28,146 nt of DNA from Gemmatimonadota bacterium (GCA_019347645.1 JAHWKZ010000006.1:1-28146), one strand, 5' to 3'; numbered from the stretch's first letter, positions 15,116 through 22,399 are shown. Notes: a model not told the origin generated them from the letters alone. A program made the numbers and translations.

Positions 15116-16021
15116 ATGACCTCCGACATCTATCCATCCCTGACGCGTACCGCGGGTCTGTTGCTGGCGACGCTGCTCGTGGCCGCGGGGCTGGCCGCGG
15201 TCGCGTACGAAGCGCTCCCCGGTTGGCCGGAGATCGTCCGGATGGCCCTGCCCACCGAGATCGCGCTGGCTCTGGCGCTCGCGTGGGCGGTCCGGAAGAG
15301 CGGCCTGGGTTGGCGCAGGGCCCTCGCCTGGCGGAGGATCGAGGGCCGGCACCTGCTGCCGCTCGGCCTCGTCGTCGTCGGCTCGATGACGGTCTTCAGC
15401 GAGCTCTACGTGGTGATCCAGAAGCTGGCCCCGGTGCCCGAGGCGTTCGAGGCCGCACTGAGGGAGCTGCTGGAGATCTCCGGTCCGCTGGACGCGATCG
15501 CCACGCTCGCGATCGCGGTCGTGGTGGCGCCGGCGCTCGAGGAAGCTCTGTTCCGGGGCGCGATCCTCCAGGGGCTCGCGCGGCGGTACGGCCCCCGCTC
15601 GGCCACGGTGTGGACGGCGGTCTTCTTCGCGCTCTTCCACCTCTACAACCCGTGGCAGGTCGTCCCTACGTTCTTCCTCGGGATCGTGCTCGCCTGGCTC
15701 GTCCTCACCACCCGATCGCTCTTCTCCGCGGTGCTGGTCCATTCGACGTTCAACGCCGCCTCTCTCGCGGTGTTCGCGGCCGACATCGAAGCCGGACCGC
15801 GGGCGGCCGAAGAGGTCCCGTGGCTCGTGGCCGGGATCGTGGTCCTGCTGGTGGCGGGGAGCCTGTGCCTGCTCGGGGGGATGGCCTGGATCGAGCGCCA
15901 GACGGGCGGCGGCTGGTTCCGTGACGTGACCGCGGACTCCGAGGATCGGGACGACGACGACGCCGGGAGCGGCTATCCAGTCTCTTCCACGGAGGTCGGG
16001 CCCTCCACCGCCCGTCGATAG
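15116..16021 (+). CDS. CPBP (CAAX/Abi) family intramembrane metalloprotease
   Basis: The 301-residue protein is predicted to have seven or eight membrane segments. Motif 1 of the family is LEEALFRGAIL (Glu142, Glu143, Arg147), motif 2 is FALFHLYNP (His175) and motif 3 is HSTFNA (His209, Asn213). These residues form the glutamate-type active site of Rce1-like proteases. A WFRDVTADSEDRDDDDAGSG tail is hydrophilic and acidic. In bacteria these proteins act in protein processing, bacteriocin immunity or signalling; no substrate is evident. A TAGATT box at 15074-15079 could be its promoter. The last 49 bp overlap the end of the opposing glycosyltransferase gene. Confidence 0.88.
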   Translation: MTSDIYPSLTRTAGLLLATLLVAAGLAAVAYEALPGWPEIVRMALPTEIALALALAWAVRKSGLGWRRALAWRRIEGRHLLPLGLVVVGSMTVFSELYVVIQKLAPVPEAFEAALRELLEISGPLDAIATLAIAVVVAPALEEALFRGAILQGLARRYGPRSATVWTAVFFALFHLYNPWQVVPTFFLGIVLAWLVLTTRSLFSAVLVHSTFNAASLAVFAADIEAGPRAAEEVPWLVAGIVVLLVAGSLCLLGGMAWIERQTGGGWFRDVTADSEDRDDDDAGSGYPVSSTEVGPSTARR

Positions 16022-17031
16022 CGGCCCCGGGCCAGCTCCACGGCCTCGAGGACAGGACCGGCTTCGATCGCTCGCATGCGCTCCTTTCGCCACTCCCGGC
16101 GCGGAGGACGCCACCCCTCTCCCGGATCGTGGTAGCCGTCGACCACGAGTTCCGGGAACCGGCGCCCGGGTCCGTGGCGCGCCGGGTCGGTGGCGCCGAA
16201 GACGCCCACCGAGGGTACGCCGAGGCCGACCGCCACGTGATAGGGGCCGGTGTCGGGCGCGAGGACGATCGCCGCGGCGTCCAGGAGCCAGAGGAGCCGC
16301 CGGAGATCGGCCCCGCGCTCGTCGGAGACCGGGCAAGCGGCGAGCCGCTCGATCGCCGCCGCGCGCGCGGACTCCCGCGGGTGCGGCCCGCCCACCAGGC
16401 AGACCTCGTATCCCCATTCGCCGTGGAGCGTCCCGGCCACCTTCGCCCACCGCTCGGCGGGCCAGTCCTTCCACTCGCGGGAGGTCGCGGCGACGATGGC
16501 GGCGACGGGTGCCGATCGTCGATCGAGAAACGCCCGCCGGGCCTCACGCTCGGCGGGGGAGAGCGGGAACGCCCATTCGTAGCGGCGAGGGACCCGCAGG
16601 TGGTCGGCGAACTCGAGGTACTGCTCGAGAACGTGGTCGCCGGGCCGAGCGGGGATGCGCTCGTTGGTGGAGAGCCAGTTGAGCTCGCGCGCCCGGGCGC
16701 GGTCGAAGCCGAGCTTGCGCGGGGCGTCGAGGATCGCCGTGGCCAGGCTCGCCTTGCCGTAGATCTGGAGGTCGACGACGAGGTCGAAGCGCTCTCCCTT
16801 TACCGCCCGGCGGAAGTCCCGGAAAGCCCGCCAGCCCCGGCGGCGGTCCAGGATCCAGGTCCGGTCCACGGCCGGGTGGGGCTCCACCAGCGCGGAGGGG
16901 ACGGGCTGGACGATCCACTCGATCCGGCCGCGGGGGAGCGCGGCGCGGAGCGAGGCGGCGAGCGGGAAGGCGTGGACCACGTCCCCGATCGCCGAGAGGA
17001 GGACGATGGCGACGCGGGCGTCGGGCAGCAT
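15973..17031 (-). CDS. Glycosyltransferase family 9 (LPS heptosyltransferase type)
   Basis: This 352-residue GT-B enzyme resembles ADP-heptose:LPS heptosyltransferases that build the inner core of lipopolysaccharide on the cytoplasmic face. The N-terminus VAIVLLSAIGDVVHAFPLAASLR is typical, as is the donor-binding segment APDTGPYHVAVGLGVPSVGVFGATDP near residues 262-287. DLVVDLQIYGKASLATAILDAPRKLGF is also a family hallmark. The ATG overlaps the stop of the kinase gene as TGATG, giving a firm start. It is the last gene of the dacB-kinase-GT9 operon. The terminal 49 bp are shared antisense with the CPBP protease gene. Confidence 0.9.
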   Translation of the reverse strand: MLPDARVAIVLLSAIGDVVHAFPLAASLRAALPRGRIEWIVQPVPSALVEPHPAVDRTWILDRRRGWRAFRDFRRAVKGERFDLVVDLQIYGKASLATAILDAPRKLGFDRARARELNWLSTNERIPARPGDHVLEQYLEFADHLRVPRRYEWAFPLSPAEREARRAFLDRRSAPVAAIVAATSREWKDWPAERWAKVAGTLHGEWGYEVCLVGGPHPRESARAAAIERLAACPVSDERGADLRRLLWLLDAAAIVLAPDTGPYHVAVGLGVPSVGVFGATDPARHGPGRRFPELVVDGYHDPGEGWRPPRREWRKERMRAIEAGPVLEAVELARGRYRRAVEGPTSVEETG

Positions 17032-17810
17032 CACGATTCCCGGCGACCGCCGCTCCAGCCCGCGCGGAAGGCGGCCTCGTCGGCCTCCGTCCAAGCGATC
17101 CTGCCGTCCCGGACGGCCTTGGCGACCGAGCGGCGGAAGCGCGCGAGGTTGCGCTCCCCCCGCGAGGGATCGTCCGGCGCGAGGCGGGCGCGGTCGAGGT
17201 CGAGGAGAGCCGCGCGCCAGGCCTCCCCGTCGTGGCGGACGAAGAGGTTGGCGAGGTTGAGGTCGGGATGGTCGAGGCCGGCGGCGTGGGCGCGACCCAC
17301 CAGCCCGCCGGCGGCGCCGAGGGCGGCCGCCCTCGCCTCCGGCGGGCAGGACCCGGAGCGGAGCAGGGCGAGGAGGTCTTCACCCCCCTCCAGCCATTCG
17401 GTCGCGAGGTCGGCGCGGTAGCCCGGAGCGGCATCGGTGGCCACCGCGGCCACGACCCGCGGCGTCGCCACCCCGGCGGCGCGCAGCGCCTCGCTGACGG
17501 CGAGCTCTGCGAACGGTCGCGGCGGACGGTCGAGGTAGCGGTCCCCCAGCAGGGGGCCCATCCACCCCCCGCGACGGTAGTGGCGGACCGCCGCGCGCGT
17601 CGGGCCGAGCGTGGCGACGTGGAGGGTCCCGCGGCCGGTCTCGACCGTCCGCTGGCTCCGCTCGGCGGCCCAGGCGTGGAGGGAGTCGGCGGCTCCCAGC
17701 GCCCGGCGAAGGGCCTCGGCGGCCGGTTCCCAGGCGACCGCCCGGTGGGTGTCCTGGCGCCAGCGAGAGTATCCCGGAGGAGGGAAGGGGCCCGCGACCC
17801 CGCCCCTCAC
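17031..17810 (-). CDS. LPS-type kinase (WaaP/KdkA-like)
   Basis: The 259-residue cytoplasmic protein has a small-molecule kinase fold of the Kdo/WaaP group. AAVRHYRRGGWMGPLLGDRYL near residue 80 matches the glycine-rich nucleotide loop of KdkA proteins. ATEWLEGGEDLLALL is the hinge region. HAAGLDHPDLNLANLFVRH carries the catalytic Asp at about 183 and the metal-binding Asn. LLDLDRARL holds the second metal-binding Asp. Its place beside a heptosyltransferase fits phosphorylation of an LPS inner-core sugar (Kdo or heptose). The GTG at 17810 is inferred from the 4-nt GTGA overlap with the dacB stop. No other ATG or GTG precedes the kinase motifs. Confidence 0.8.
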   Translation of the reverse strand: MRGGVAGPFPPPGYSRWRQDTHRAVAWEPAAEALRRALGAADSLHAWAAERSQRTVETGRGTLHVATLGPTRAAVRHYRRGGWMGPLLGDRYLDRPPRPFAELAVSEALRAAGVATPRVVAAVATDAAPGYRADLATEWLEGGEDLLALLRSGSCPPEARAAALGAAGGLVGRAHAAGLDHPDLNLANLFVRHDGEAWRAALLDLDRARLAPDDPSRGERNLARFRRSVAKAVRDGRIAWTEADEAAFRAGWSGGRRES

Positions 17811-19357
17811 GGGGCGCCCGCGGCCCTCGCCGGCGCCGCGCGGGAGACGAACCCGTTCACCAGGCGGTCGATCGCGTCGGCGGCCCCCTGGCCGCCCGTC
17901 TGATTGACGATCACGCTGAAGGCGTACTCGTGGCCGTCGAGGCCGGTGAAGTAACCGGAGAGCGCGTGGACGTTCTCGATGTATCCGGTCTTGGCCCGGA
18001 CCCGGCCGGCCCCCACCGTGTTCTGGAAACGCCGCCTCAGCGATCCCCGCTCGGCGGCCACGGGGAGCGATTCGAGGAAGACCCCCGCCCACGGTCGCTC
18101 GCGGGCCGCGCGGAGCAGGCCCACGAGCGCCTCGGGGGTCGCCAGATTCGCGGTGGAGAGCCCCGAGGCGTCGCGCAGGAGGAAGGCGGTGGTGTCGACG
18201 CCCAGCGCCGAGAGGGTCTCCCGCTCCACGGCCAGCCCGGCCCTCCACGAACCCTCGCCTCGCTCCTCGAACCCGATCGTCTTCAGCAGCATCTCGGCGT
18301 GGAGGTTCTGGCTCCGGCCATTGATCGCGCCCACCACGTCGGCGAGCGGGACCGAGGTCCACGCGGCGAGCGCCACGGTGTCGCCGGTGGAGACCGGCGA
18401 ATCCGCCGGATTGGAGATGGTGACGACCTGTCCGTCGATCGCGATCCCCCGCGCCTCGAGCATCTCGCGAAACACGGTGGCCGCCCAGGCGGCCGGGTCG
18501 ACGACCGCGAAGTACTCGGTGAAGGATCCGGCGTCGAGCGGGACCACGCCGCGGGCGACGATGCGGTTGGTGCCGGGGACGCGGTCGAAGTCGAACGATC
18601 GCTCCGCGCCCGGCGGCCCGGTGACGGCGCGATTCTCCAGGGAGTAGAACGCGCTCGCCGGCTCGGCCTCGATCGTCGGGGGCTCCCCCGCCTCCTCGCC
18701 GGGTCGGACGTGGAAGTCGATGGCGTTGTCGTTGAACCCGAGAGCCGCGACCGGGGCGGCGTACCACCACAGCAGATCGTAATGGGCCCAGTCGCCCCGG
18801 AGGTGGTCGGCGTCCCACGACGACTCGTCGGCCAGCAGATCGCCGGTGACGCGCTCGAGTCCGCGGGCGGCGAGCTCGGCGGCCAGGGAGTCGAAGACCG
18901 CGGTCATCGACGGCGCGAACCGGCCGCTCAGGTTCGGGTCCCCGCGACCGTAGAGGACCAGGTCCCCATCGAGGACGCCGTCGTCCCCGATCGGTCGGGT
19001 GCCGTAGACGCTCGTCAACCACCGGTAGTCGGGCCCCAGTCGCTCGAGCGCCACGGCGGTGACCACCAGCTTCAGGTTCGAGGCGGGGACGAAGAAACGG
19101 TCGGCCGCGTGCCGCGCCACCCAGCGGTCGTCCGTCAGGTCGTAGAGCGCCACTCCCCAGTGGGCGCGCGCGAGCGACCCCCGGGCGACCGGGGGGACCC
19201 AGGGGGGCAGGCTGTCCCGGAGCTCGAGCGGAGCGGGGCCGGACCGCTGGGGCGGGGTGGTGGAGACGGTCGTCCGCCCTTCGCCGCTCGCGCAGGCCAG
19301 CAGGGCGGCCAACGCGAGGAGCGCGAGCGATCCCGGAGCGAGGGCGCGTGGGATCAT
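17807..19357 (-). CDS. dacB: D-alanyl-D-alanine carboxypeptidase, S13 family lipoprotein (copy 2)
   Basis: The 516-residue protein has a lipoprotein signal peptide with lipobox LLAC (Cys near residue 21), so it is likely membrane-anchored, unlike copy 1. The S13 active-site motifs are SNLK (Ser93, Lys96), SQN (from Ser349) in INGRSQNLHAEMLLK and K-T-G (Lys456) in AKTGYIENVHALSGYF. DASGLSTANLATPEAL is also typical. It would cleave D-Ala-D-Ala or cross-links in peptidoglycan. It is the first gene of a three-gene envelope operon, with its stop overlapping the kinase start. A -10-like TATCTT lies 10 nt before the ATG and no Shine-Dalgarno sequence is seen. Confidence 0.93.
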   Translation of the reverse strand: MIPRALAPGSLALLALAALLACASGEGRTTVSTTPPQRSGPAPLELRDSLPPWVPPVARGSLARAHWGVALYDLTDDRWVARHAADRFFVPASNLKLVVTAVALERLGPDYRWLTSVYGTRPIGDDGVLDGDLVLYGRGDPNLSGRFAPSMTAVFDSLAAELAARGLERVTGDLLADESSWDADHLRGDWAHYDLLWWYAAPVAALGFNDNAIDFHVRPGEEAGEPPTIEAEPASAFYSLENRAVTGPPGAERSFDFDRVPGTNRIVARGVVPLDAGSFTEYFAVVDPAAWAATVFREMLEARGIAIDGQVVTISNPADSPVSTGDTVALAAWTSVPLADVVGAINGRSQNLHAEMLLKTIGFEERGEGSWRAGLAVERETLSALGVDTTAFLLRDASGLSTANLATPEALVGLLRAARERPWAGVFLESLPVAAERGSLRRRFQNTVGAGRVRAKTGYIENVHALSGYFTGLDGHEYAFSVIVNQTGGQGAADAIDRLVNGFVSRAAPARAAGAP

Positions 19358-19367
19358 GATTCGACGG

Positions 19368-19373
19368 AAGATA
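19368..19373 (-). promoter_or_regulatory. Candidate -10 box, leaderless dacB (copy 2) mRNA
   Basis: On the minus strand TATCTT lies 10 nt before the ATG at 19357. The intervening bases hold no ribosome-binding site. No clear -35 box was found. Confidence 0.45.
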
Positions 19374-19405
19374 TCACGCCGAGCGGACGAGAGACCCGCG
19401 CCGGC

Positions 19406-20365
19406 TCATTCGCCGAGAAGGGCGCGCAGCGCGTAGTAGAGGAGCGGCACGGTCAGCTCGTGGTGGCCGGTGAGGTGGAACCCGCGGCCGCCCTCGAGCA
19501 CCGGCCGACCGATCACGTTCACGGTCGGCCGGTAGTGGCGAAGCACGTCGAAGTCCGCCGCGGTGAACTCCTTCACGGGGGAACCCAGGTGGCGGGCGAC
19601 GTTCAGCGCCTTGACGAACACCTCGGGGAGCACCACCGCGGACCCCACGTTGGCCACGAATCCGCCGTCGGCCAAGCCCCGCAGGCTGGCCGCCAGGATC
19701 CGGAAGTCCCTGTGGCTCGCGGTCCCGGTCACCGCGGGGTCGAAGGCCGGGTGCTGGTGGACCACGTCGGCGCCGATCGTCACGTGGACGGTGAGCGGGA
19801 TCTCGCGGCGGTACGCCTGGGCGAGGAGGCTCTGCTCGAGGTGGGGCGGCTCGGGCTCCCGCTGGAGAAGCCAGCGGCCGAGCGCCTCCCCGAGGCCCAG
19901 ATCCTCGTCCAGTCCGGCGATCGCCGCCTCGGCCATCCACCGCCCCGTCTCGTCGGCCAGCCCGAAGGTGCCGTGGGCCAGGTTCTCGGTGACGTCCTCG
20001 GAGGTCTCGCCGAAGCAGGCGATCTCGAAGTCGTGGATGGCGGTCGCGCCGCTGAACGCCAGGTGGTCGATCCAGCCGCGATGGACGGCGTCGATCAGGT
20101 AGGGCGAGACCCCGGTCTTCACCACGTGGCCGCCGCAGAGCAGGACCACCGCCCGTCCGCGTCGGACGGCAGTGGCCCACGCGTCGACGATCGCCCGGAA
20201 GTCCGCGGCCGCGAGGAGGTCCGGCAACGTGGCCACCAGCCGCTCGACCGCGGGCGGGCTCTCGAGCACCTCGCCGAACCGGGTCACCGAGACCTTGCTC
20301 CCGCGGGAGGCGAAGGGAACCGGTCGGACATCGGAGAAATCGGCCGCGTCGTAGCGTGATCCCAC
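19406..20365 (-). CDS. Deoxyhypusine-synthase-like conserved protein
   Basis: This 319-residue cytoplasmic protein has no signal peptide. It contains VVLLCGGHVVKTGVSPYLIDAV near residue 73, then HLAFSGATAIHDFEIACFGETSEDV, and NVGSAVVLPEVFVKALNVAR near residue 240. I associate these blocks with bacterial proteins distantly related to deoxyhypusine synthase, whose NAD-binding core has a similar G-G-x-V-K element. The catalytic lysine region of true deoxyhypusine synthase cannot be confirmed by eye. Bacteria lack eIF5A, so a hypusine role is not expected; some bacterial relatives act on polyamines. GTG at 20365 is the start, with TACCTT 8 nt upstream and TTGACC as -35. It is placed alone between DUF3108 and dacB. 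Confidence 0.6.
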   Translation of the reverse strand: MGSRYDAADFSDVRPVPFASRGSKVSVTRFGEVLESPPAVERLVATLPDLLAAADFRAIVDAWATAVRRGRAVVLLCGGHVVKTGVSPYLIDAVHRGWIDHLAFSGATAIHDFEIACFGETSEDVTENLAHGTFGLADETGRWMAEAAIAGLDEDLGLGEALGRWLLQREPEPPHLEQSLLAQAYRREIPLTVHVTIGADVVHQHPAFDPAVTGTASHRDFRILAASLRGLADGGFVANVGSAVVLPEVFVKALNVARHLGSPVKEFTAADFDVLRHYRPTVNVIGRPVLEGGRGFHLTGHHELTVPLLYYALRALLGE

Positions 20366-20373
20366 GCGCGCGC

Positions 20374-20403
20374 AAGGTAGGGATGGAAGGGAGCGCGGGT
20401 CAA
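20374..20403 (-). promoter_or_regulatory. Promoter of the deoxyhypusine-synthase-like gene
   Basis: On the minus strand the -35 box TTGACC (20398-20403, 5 of 6 matches) is followed by an 18-bp spacer and the -10 box TACCTT (20374-20379). The GTG start codon lies 8 nt further, so the message would begin at the start codon. The -35 lies inside the hairpin at 20394-20411. Confidence 0.6.
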
Positions 20404-20411
20404 TGCCCGCG
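20394..20411 (-). terminator. Hairpin downstream of the DUF3108 gene
   Basis: A 6-bp perfect stem CGCGGG / CCCGCG with a 6-nt loop lies 12 bp beyond the DUF3108 stop codon. There is no T-tract. It overlaps the -35 box of the next gene. Confidence 0.4.
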
Positions 20412-20423
20412 AAGGGCTTCGGC

Positions 20424-21176
20424 TCAGCCGGCGTCGGACCGGACGAGCTCGGCCAGGAACGATCCCAGGCCGATCTTGCTCGAGATCTTCACCGGCATCT
20501 TCCGCTCGTCGGCGGTGATCCAGATCCGGTTCTCGCCGCCCTTCTTGAAGACGCCGCTGTCCGTGGTCAAATCGAGGTCGAGGACCCACGCCTCGTAGGT
20601 GCCGGCCGGCACCTTTACGCGCTCCTTCTTCAGGACGCGGACCGTGACGGGGTTGTCGTCGGGATCGGCGGAGTTCCGCAGCACGAACTTCGCGCCCGGC
20701 TTCAGGGGCAGCAGCCGGATGTAGTACATGAACGCCAGCTGGTCGACCGCCCGCGGGCTGGCCGGCTTCGTCTGCCCGTCCGGCTCAATCCGCAGGCTCC
20801 GCTGCTGGTCGAACCGGTAGTCGCGGGTCCGCTGCTCGCCGTTCTCCGTCGAGCGCTTCAGGTAGCGAAGGCTCCAGAAGCGCTGCGCGTCGAACCACGA
20901 CTCCTCGTGGGTGTCGAGCTCGTAGACGAAGGAGACCGCCCTGTTGGTCTGCGCGTCGAAGACGATGTGATAGGCGGGTCTGTCTTCGTAACGGGTCAGG
21001 CCGGCGACCTGGATCGACATCGTTCCGGCCGGCAGGCTCCCGTATCCGATGGAGAACTGCAGGCGCTCTCCGGGGTCGAAGGGGACCTCGGGGAGCGAGG
21101 GACCCCCGTTCTGGGGGAGAGCCGGCGTCGCCAGGAGCGTCGCCAGGAGCGTCGCGAGGGACAGGGATCGCATCAT
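20424..21176 (-). CDS. DUF3108 domain secreted protein
   Basis: The 250-residue protein has a signal peptide (MRSLSLATLLATLLATPALPQ) and then a DUF3108-like beta-rich domain across most of its length. The opening FDPGERLQFSIGYGSLPAGTMSIQV and the closing RIWITADERKMPVKISSKIGLGSFLAEL are characteristic of the family, found in periplasmic or outer-membrane-associated proteins of unknown function. Two adjacent ATGs are possible starts (21176 and 21173). TATAAC lies 5 nt before the first and 8 nt before the second, and no ribosome-binding site is seen. The signal-peptide core is partly made by a 12-bp tandem repeat. A glycosyltransferase gene precedes it on the same strand, but a hairpin separates them. 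Confidence 0.8.
   Translation of the reverse strand: MMRSLSLATLLATLLATPALPQNGGPSLPEVPFDPGERLQFSIGYGSLPAGTMSIQVAGLTRYEDRPAYHIVFDAQTNRAVSFVYELDTHEESWFDAQRFWSLRYLKRSTENGEQRTRDYRFDQQRSLRIEPDGQTKPASPRAVDQLAFMYYIRLLPLKPGAKFVLRNSADPDDNPVTVRVLKKERVKVPAGTYEAWVLDLDLTTDSGVFKKGGENRIWITADERKMPVKISSKIGLGSFLAELVRSDAG
21127..21155. repeat. 12-bp tandem repeat inside a signal peptide
   Basis: GTCGCCAGGAGC occurs twice in direct tandem (21127-21138, 21139-21150), followed by a partial third unit. On the coding strand it encodes the repeated A-T-L-L of the DUF3108 signal peptide. Unit number changes would stay in frame. Confidence 0.85.
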
Positions 21177-21181
21177 CTGCC

Positions 21182-21187
21182 GTTATA
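21182..21187 (-). promoter_or_regulatory. Candidate -10 box upstream of the DUF3108 gene
   Basis: On the minus strand TATAAC (5 of 6 matches to TATAAT) lies 5 nt before the first ATG and 8 nt before the second, with no Shine-Dalgarno sequence between. Confidence 0.5.
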
Positions 21188-21208
21188 CGGGGATCGGGGT
21201 GGAATGTT

Positions 21209-21221
21209 CCCCCTTCGGGGG
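21209..21221 (-). terminator. GC hairpin directly after the family 2 glycosyltransferase gene
   Basis: CCCCC-TTC-GGGGG forms a 5-bp stem with a 3-nt loop, starting two bases past the glycosyltransferase stop codon. No T-tract follows, so the terminator role rests on its position. Confidence 0.45.
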
Positions 21222-21223
21222 GG

Positions 21224-21973
21224 TCAGCCGGCGGCGGCCACCCGATCGACCCGTCCGGTCAGGGAGAGGTGGCTTCGCACCGTCTTGCCCCACCGATGAC
21301 GCGAGGGACGCGGTCGGATGTCGAAGCGACACCGGGCGGGAACCTCGACGAAGGTGGGGTGGAAGCGGGCCACCCTGAGGAGGAGCTCGACGTTCGCCGA
21401 GGCGTCGCGGGTGGTGATCAGCGACTCCTGATAGGTCTCGAGCGCGCGCTTCAGGCTGCCGATCCGGTAGGCCCGGAAGGTCGACAGGTAGTCGGCCACC
21501 CCGGGAACCGGCATCACCGCGCGCAGCACCGTGGAGACCAGACGCGCCGAGGACCGGCGACTCCAGGGCACCTCGTCCACCTCGCTCTCGGGATGGGTCC
21601 GGGCCGCGACCACTACGTCCGCCCCGGCCTCGATCTCCTGGACCATCTCGGGGACGGAATCAGGCGAGTAGGAGAAGTCGGCTTCGATCGTGATCGCGAT
21701 ATCCCGCTCCGGGTAGCGCGACAGACGCGCCGCCTCTCGCACCAGGCGGTCCAGCGAGGGACCCAGCCCCCGGTTCTCGGCGTGCCGCAGGACCTTCACC
21801 GGCAGGAACCTCCGGTAGCGCTCCGCGATCCGGCCCGTGGCGTCCTTGGACCCGTCGTCGAGGACCACGGCCAGGTACTCGCGCCGCACGTCCTTCATGA
21901 CCTCGCGGATCTTGTAGAGGAGGAGGCCGATCGTGTCCTCCTCGTTCCAGGCGGGGATCAGGAAATACACCAT
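21224..21973 (-). CDS. Glycosyltransferase family 2 (dolichol-phosphate-mannose-synthase-like)
   Basis: The 249-residue GT-A enzyme has the standard family 2 layout: FLIPAWNEEDTIG at residues 4-16, VVLDDGSKDAT near 37-47, and HAENRGLGPSLDRL. The metal-binding D-x-D appears as E-A-D in ITIEADFSYSPD near residue 98, a conservative change. The end of the domain, RAYRIGSLKRAL and VELLLRVARFHPTFVEVPAR, resembles polyprenol-phosphate mannosyl- or glucosyltransferases. No membrane segments follow, so it would act at the cytoplasmic membrane face. ATG at 21973 has no ribosome-binding site, but TAGATT lies 8 nt upstream. The acceptor is unknown. Confidence 0.87.
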   Translation of the reverse strand: MVYFLIPAWNEEDTIGLLLYKIREVMKDVRREYLAVVLDDGSKDATGRIAERYRRFLPVKVLRHAENRGLGPSLDRLVREAARLSRYPERDIAITIEADFSYSPDSVPEMVQEIEAGADVVVAARTHPESEVDEVPWSRRSSARLVSTVLRAVMPVPGVADYLSTFRAYRIGSLKRALETYQESLITTRDASANVELLLRVARFHPTFVEVPARCRFDIRPRPSRHRWGKTVRSHLSLTGRVDRVAAAG

Positions 21974-21981
21974 CGTCCGGC

Positions 21982-21987
21982 AATCTA
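21982..21987 (-). promoter_or_regulatory. Candidate -10 box, leaderless glycosyltransferase mRNA
   Basis: On the minus strand TAGATT lies exactly 8 nt before the ATG at 21973. No Shine-Dalgarno motif is present. The -35 region is weak. Confidence 0.45.
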
Positions 21988-22024
21988 ACGGAGAACGGCG
22001 CCCCCGACGAATCGCGCGGCGGGG

Positions 22025-22399
22025 TCACTCCACGATCTCGATCCGGTCCTCGGCGTTCGGAACCACGCACAGGAACTCGAACGGCGCGTCGACGACCTCG
22101 TAGAAGTGGGGAACGGCGGCGGGGATGTAGAGCACCTGTCCGGCGGAGACCTCGTGGACCTCGTCTCCGATCCCCACCCGGGCGCGACCGCGGATCACGT
22201 ACTGCTCGTGTTCCACCCGATTGGTGTGACGGGGCATGCCGCCCCCTTCGCCCATCGAGAAGAGGCGCATCGCGAAGTTCGGGGCGCCGTCGGACTCTCC
22301 GAGGAGGGGGCGCATCGTGGTGGCGGTGCCGGCCTCCACGAGCCGCCCCTCCACCTCCTCGCTCCGCTTGACGACGCCCGGACCGTCGACCGGCGTCAC
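22025..22399 (-). CDS. Single-domain cupin protein
   Basis: The 124-residue protein is a small cupin barrel. Motif 1 is GMPRHTNRVEHEQYVIRGRARVGIGDE, which supplies His, His and Glu metal ligands. Motif 2 is QVLYIPAAVPHFYEVVDAPFEFLCV, which supplies the final His. Such proteins bind a divalent metal and act as dioxygenases, isomerases or ligand sensors; the reaction here is unknown. The GTG start at 22399 overlaps the DJ-1 stop by 4 nt (GTGA), indicating translational coupling, and the protein is complete from there. A longer upstream start would overlap the DJ-1 gene extensively and lacks family similarity. Confidence 0.85.
   Translation of the reverse strand: MTPVDGPGVVKRSEEVEGRLVEAGTATTMRPLLGESDGAPNFAMRLFSMGEGGGMPRHTNRVEHEQYVIRGRARVGIGDEVHEVSAGQVLYIPAAVPHFYEVVDAPFEFLCVVPNAEDRIEIVE

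Noticed and set aside
17577..17581. Using the ATG inside the kinase (W-M-G) as its start
   Set aside because: It would remove the N-terminal part of the kinase lobe. The GTG overlapping the dacB stop gives a complete protein with normal coupling.
19358..19405. A terminator in the gap between the deoxyhypusine-synthase-like gene and dacB copy 2
   Set aside because: Only a 4-bp GCCG/CGGC pairing with a long loop is visible, which is not enough to support a call.
17930..20359. An 809-codon plus-strand open frame across dacB copy 2 and the deoxyhypusine-synthase-like gene
   Set aside because: The composition is that of an antisense shadow, and it spans two well-supported minus-strand genes and their intergenic promoter.
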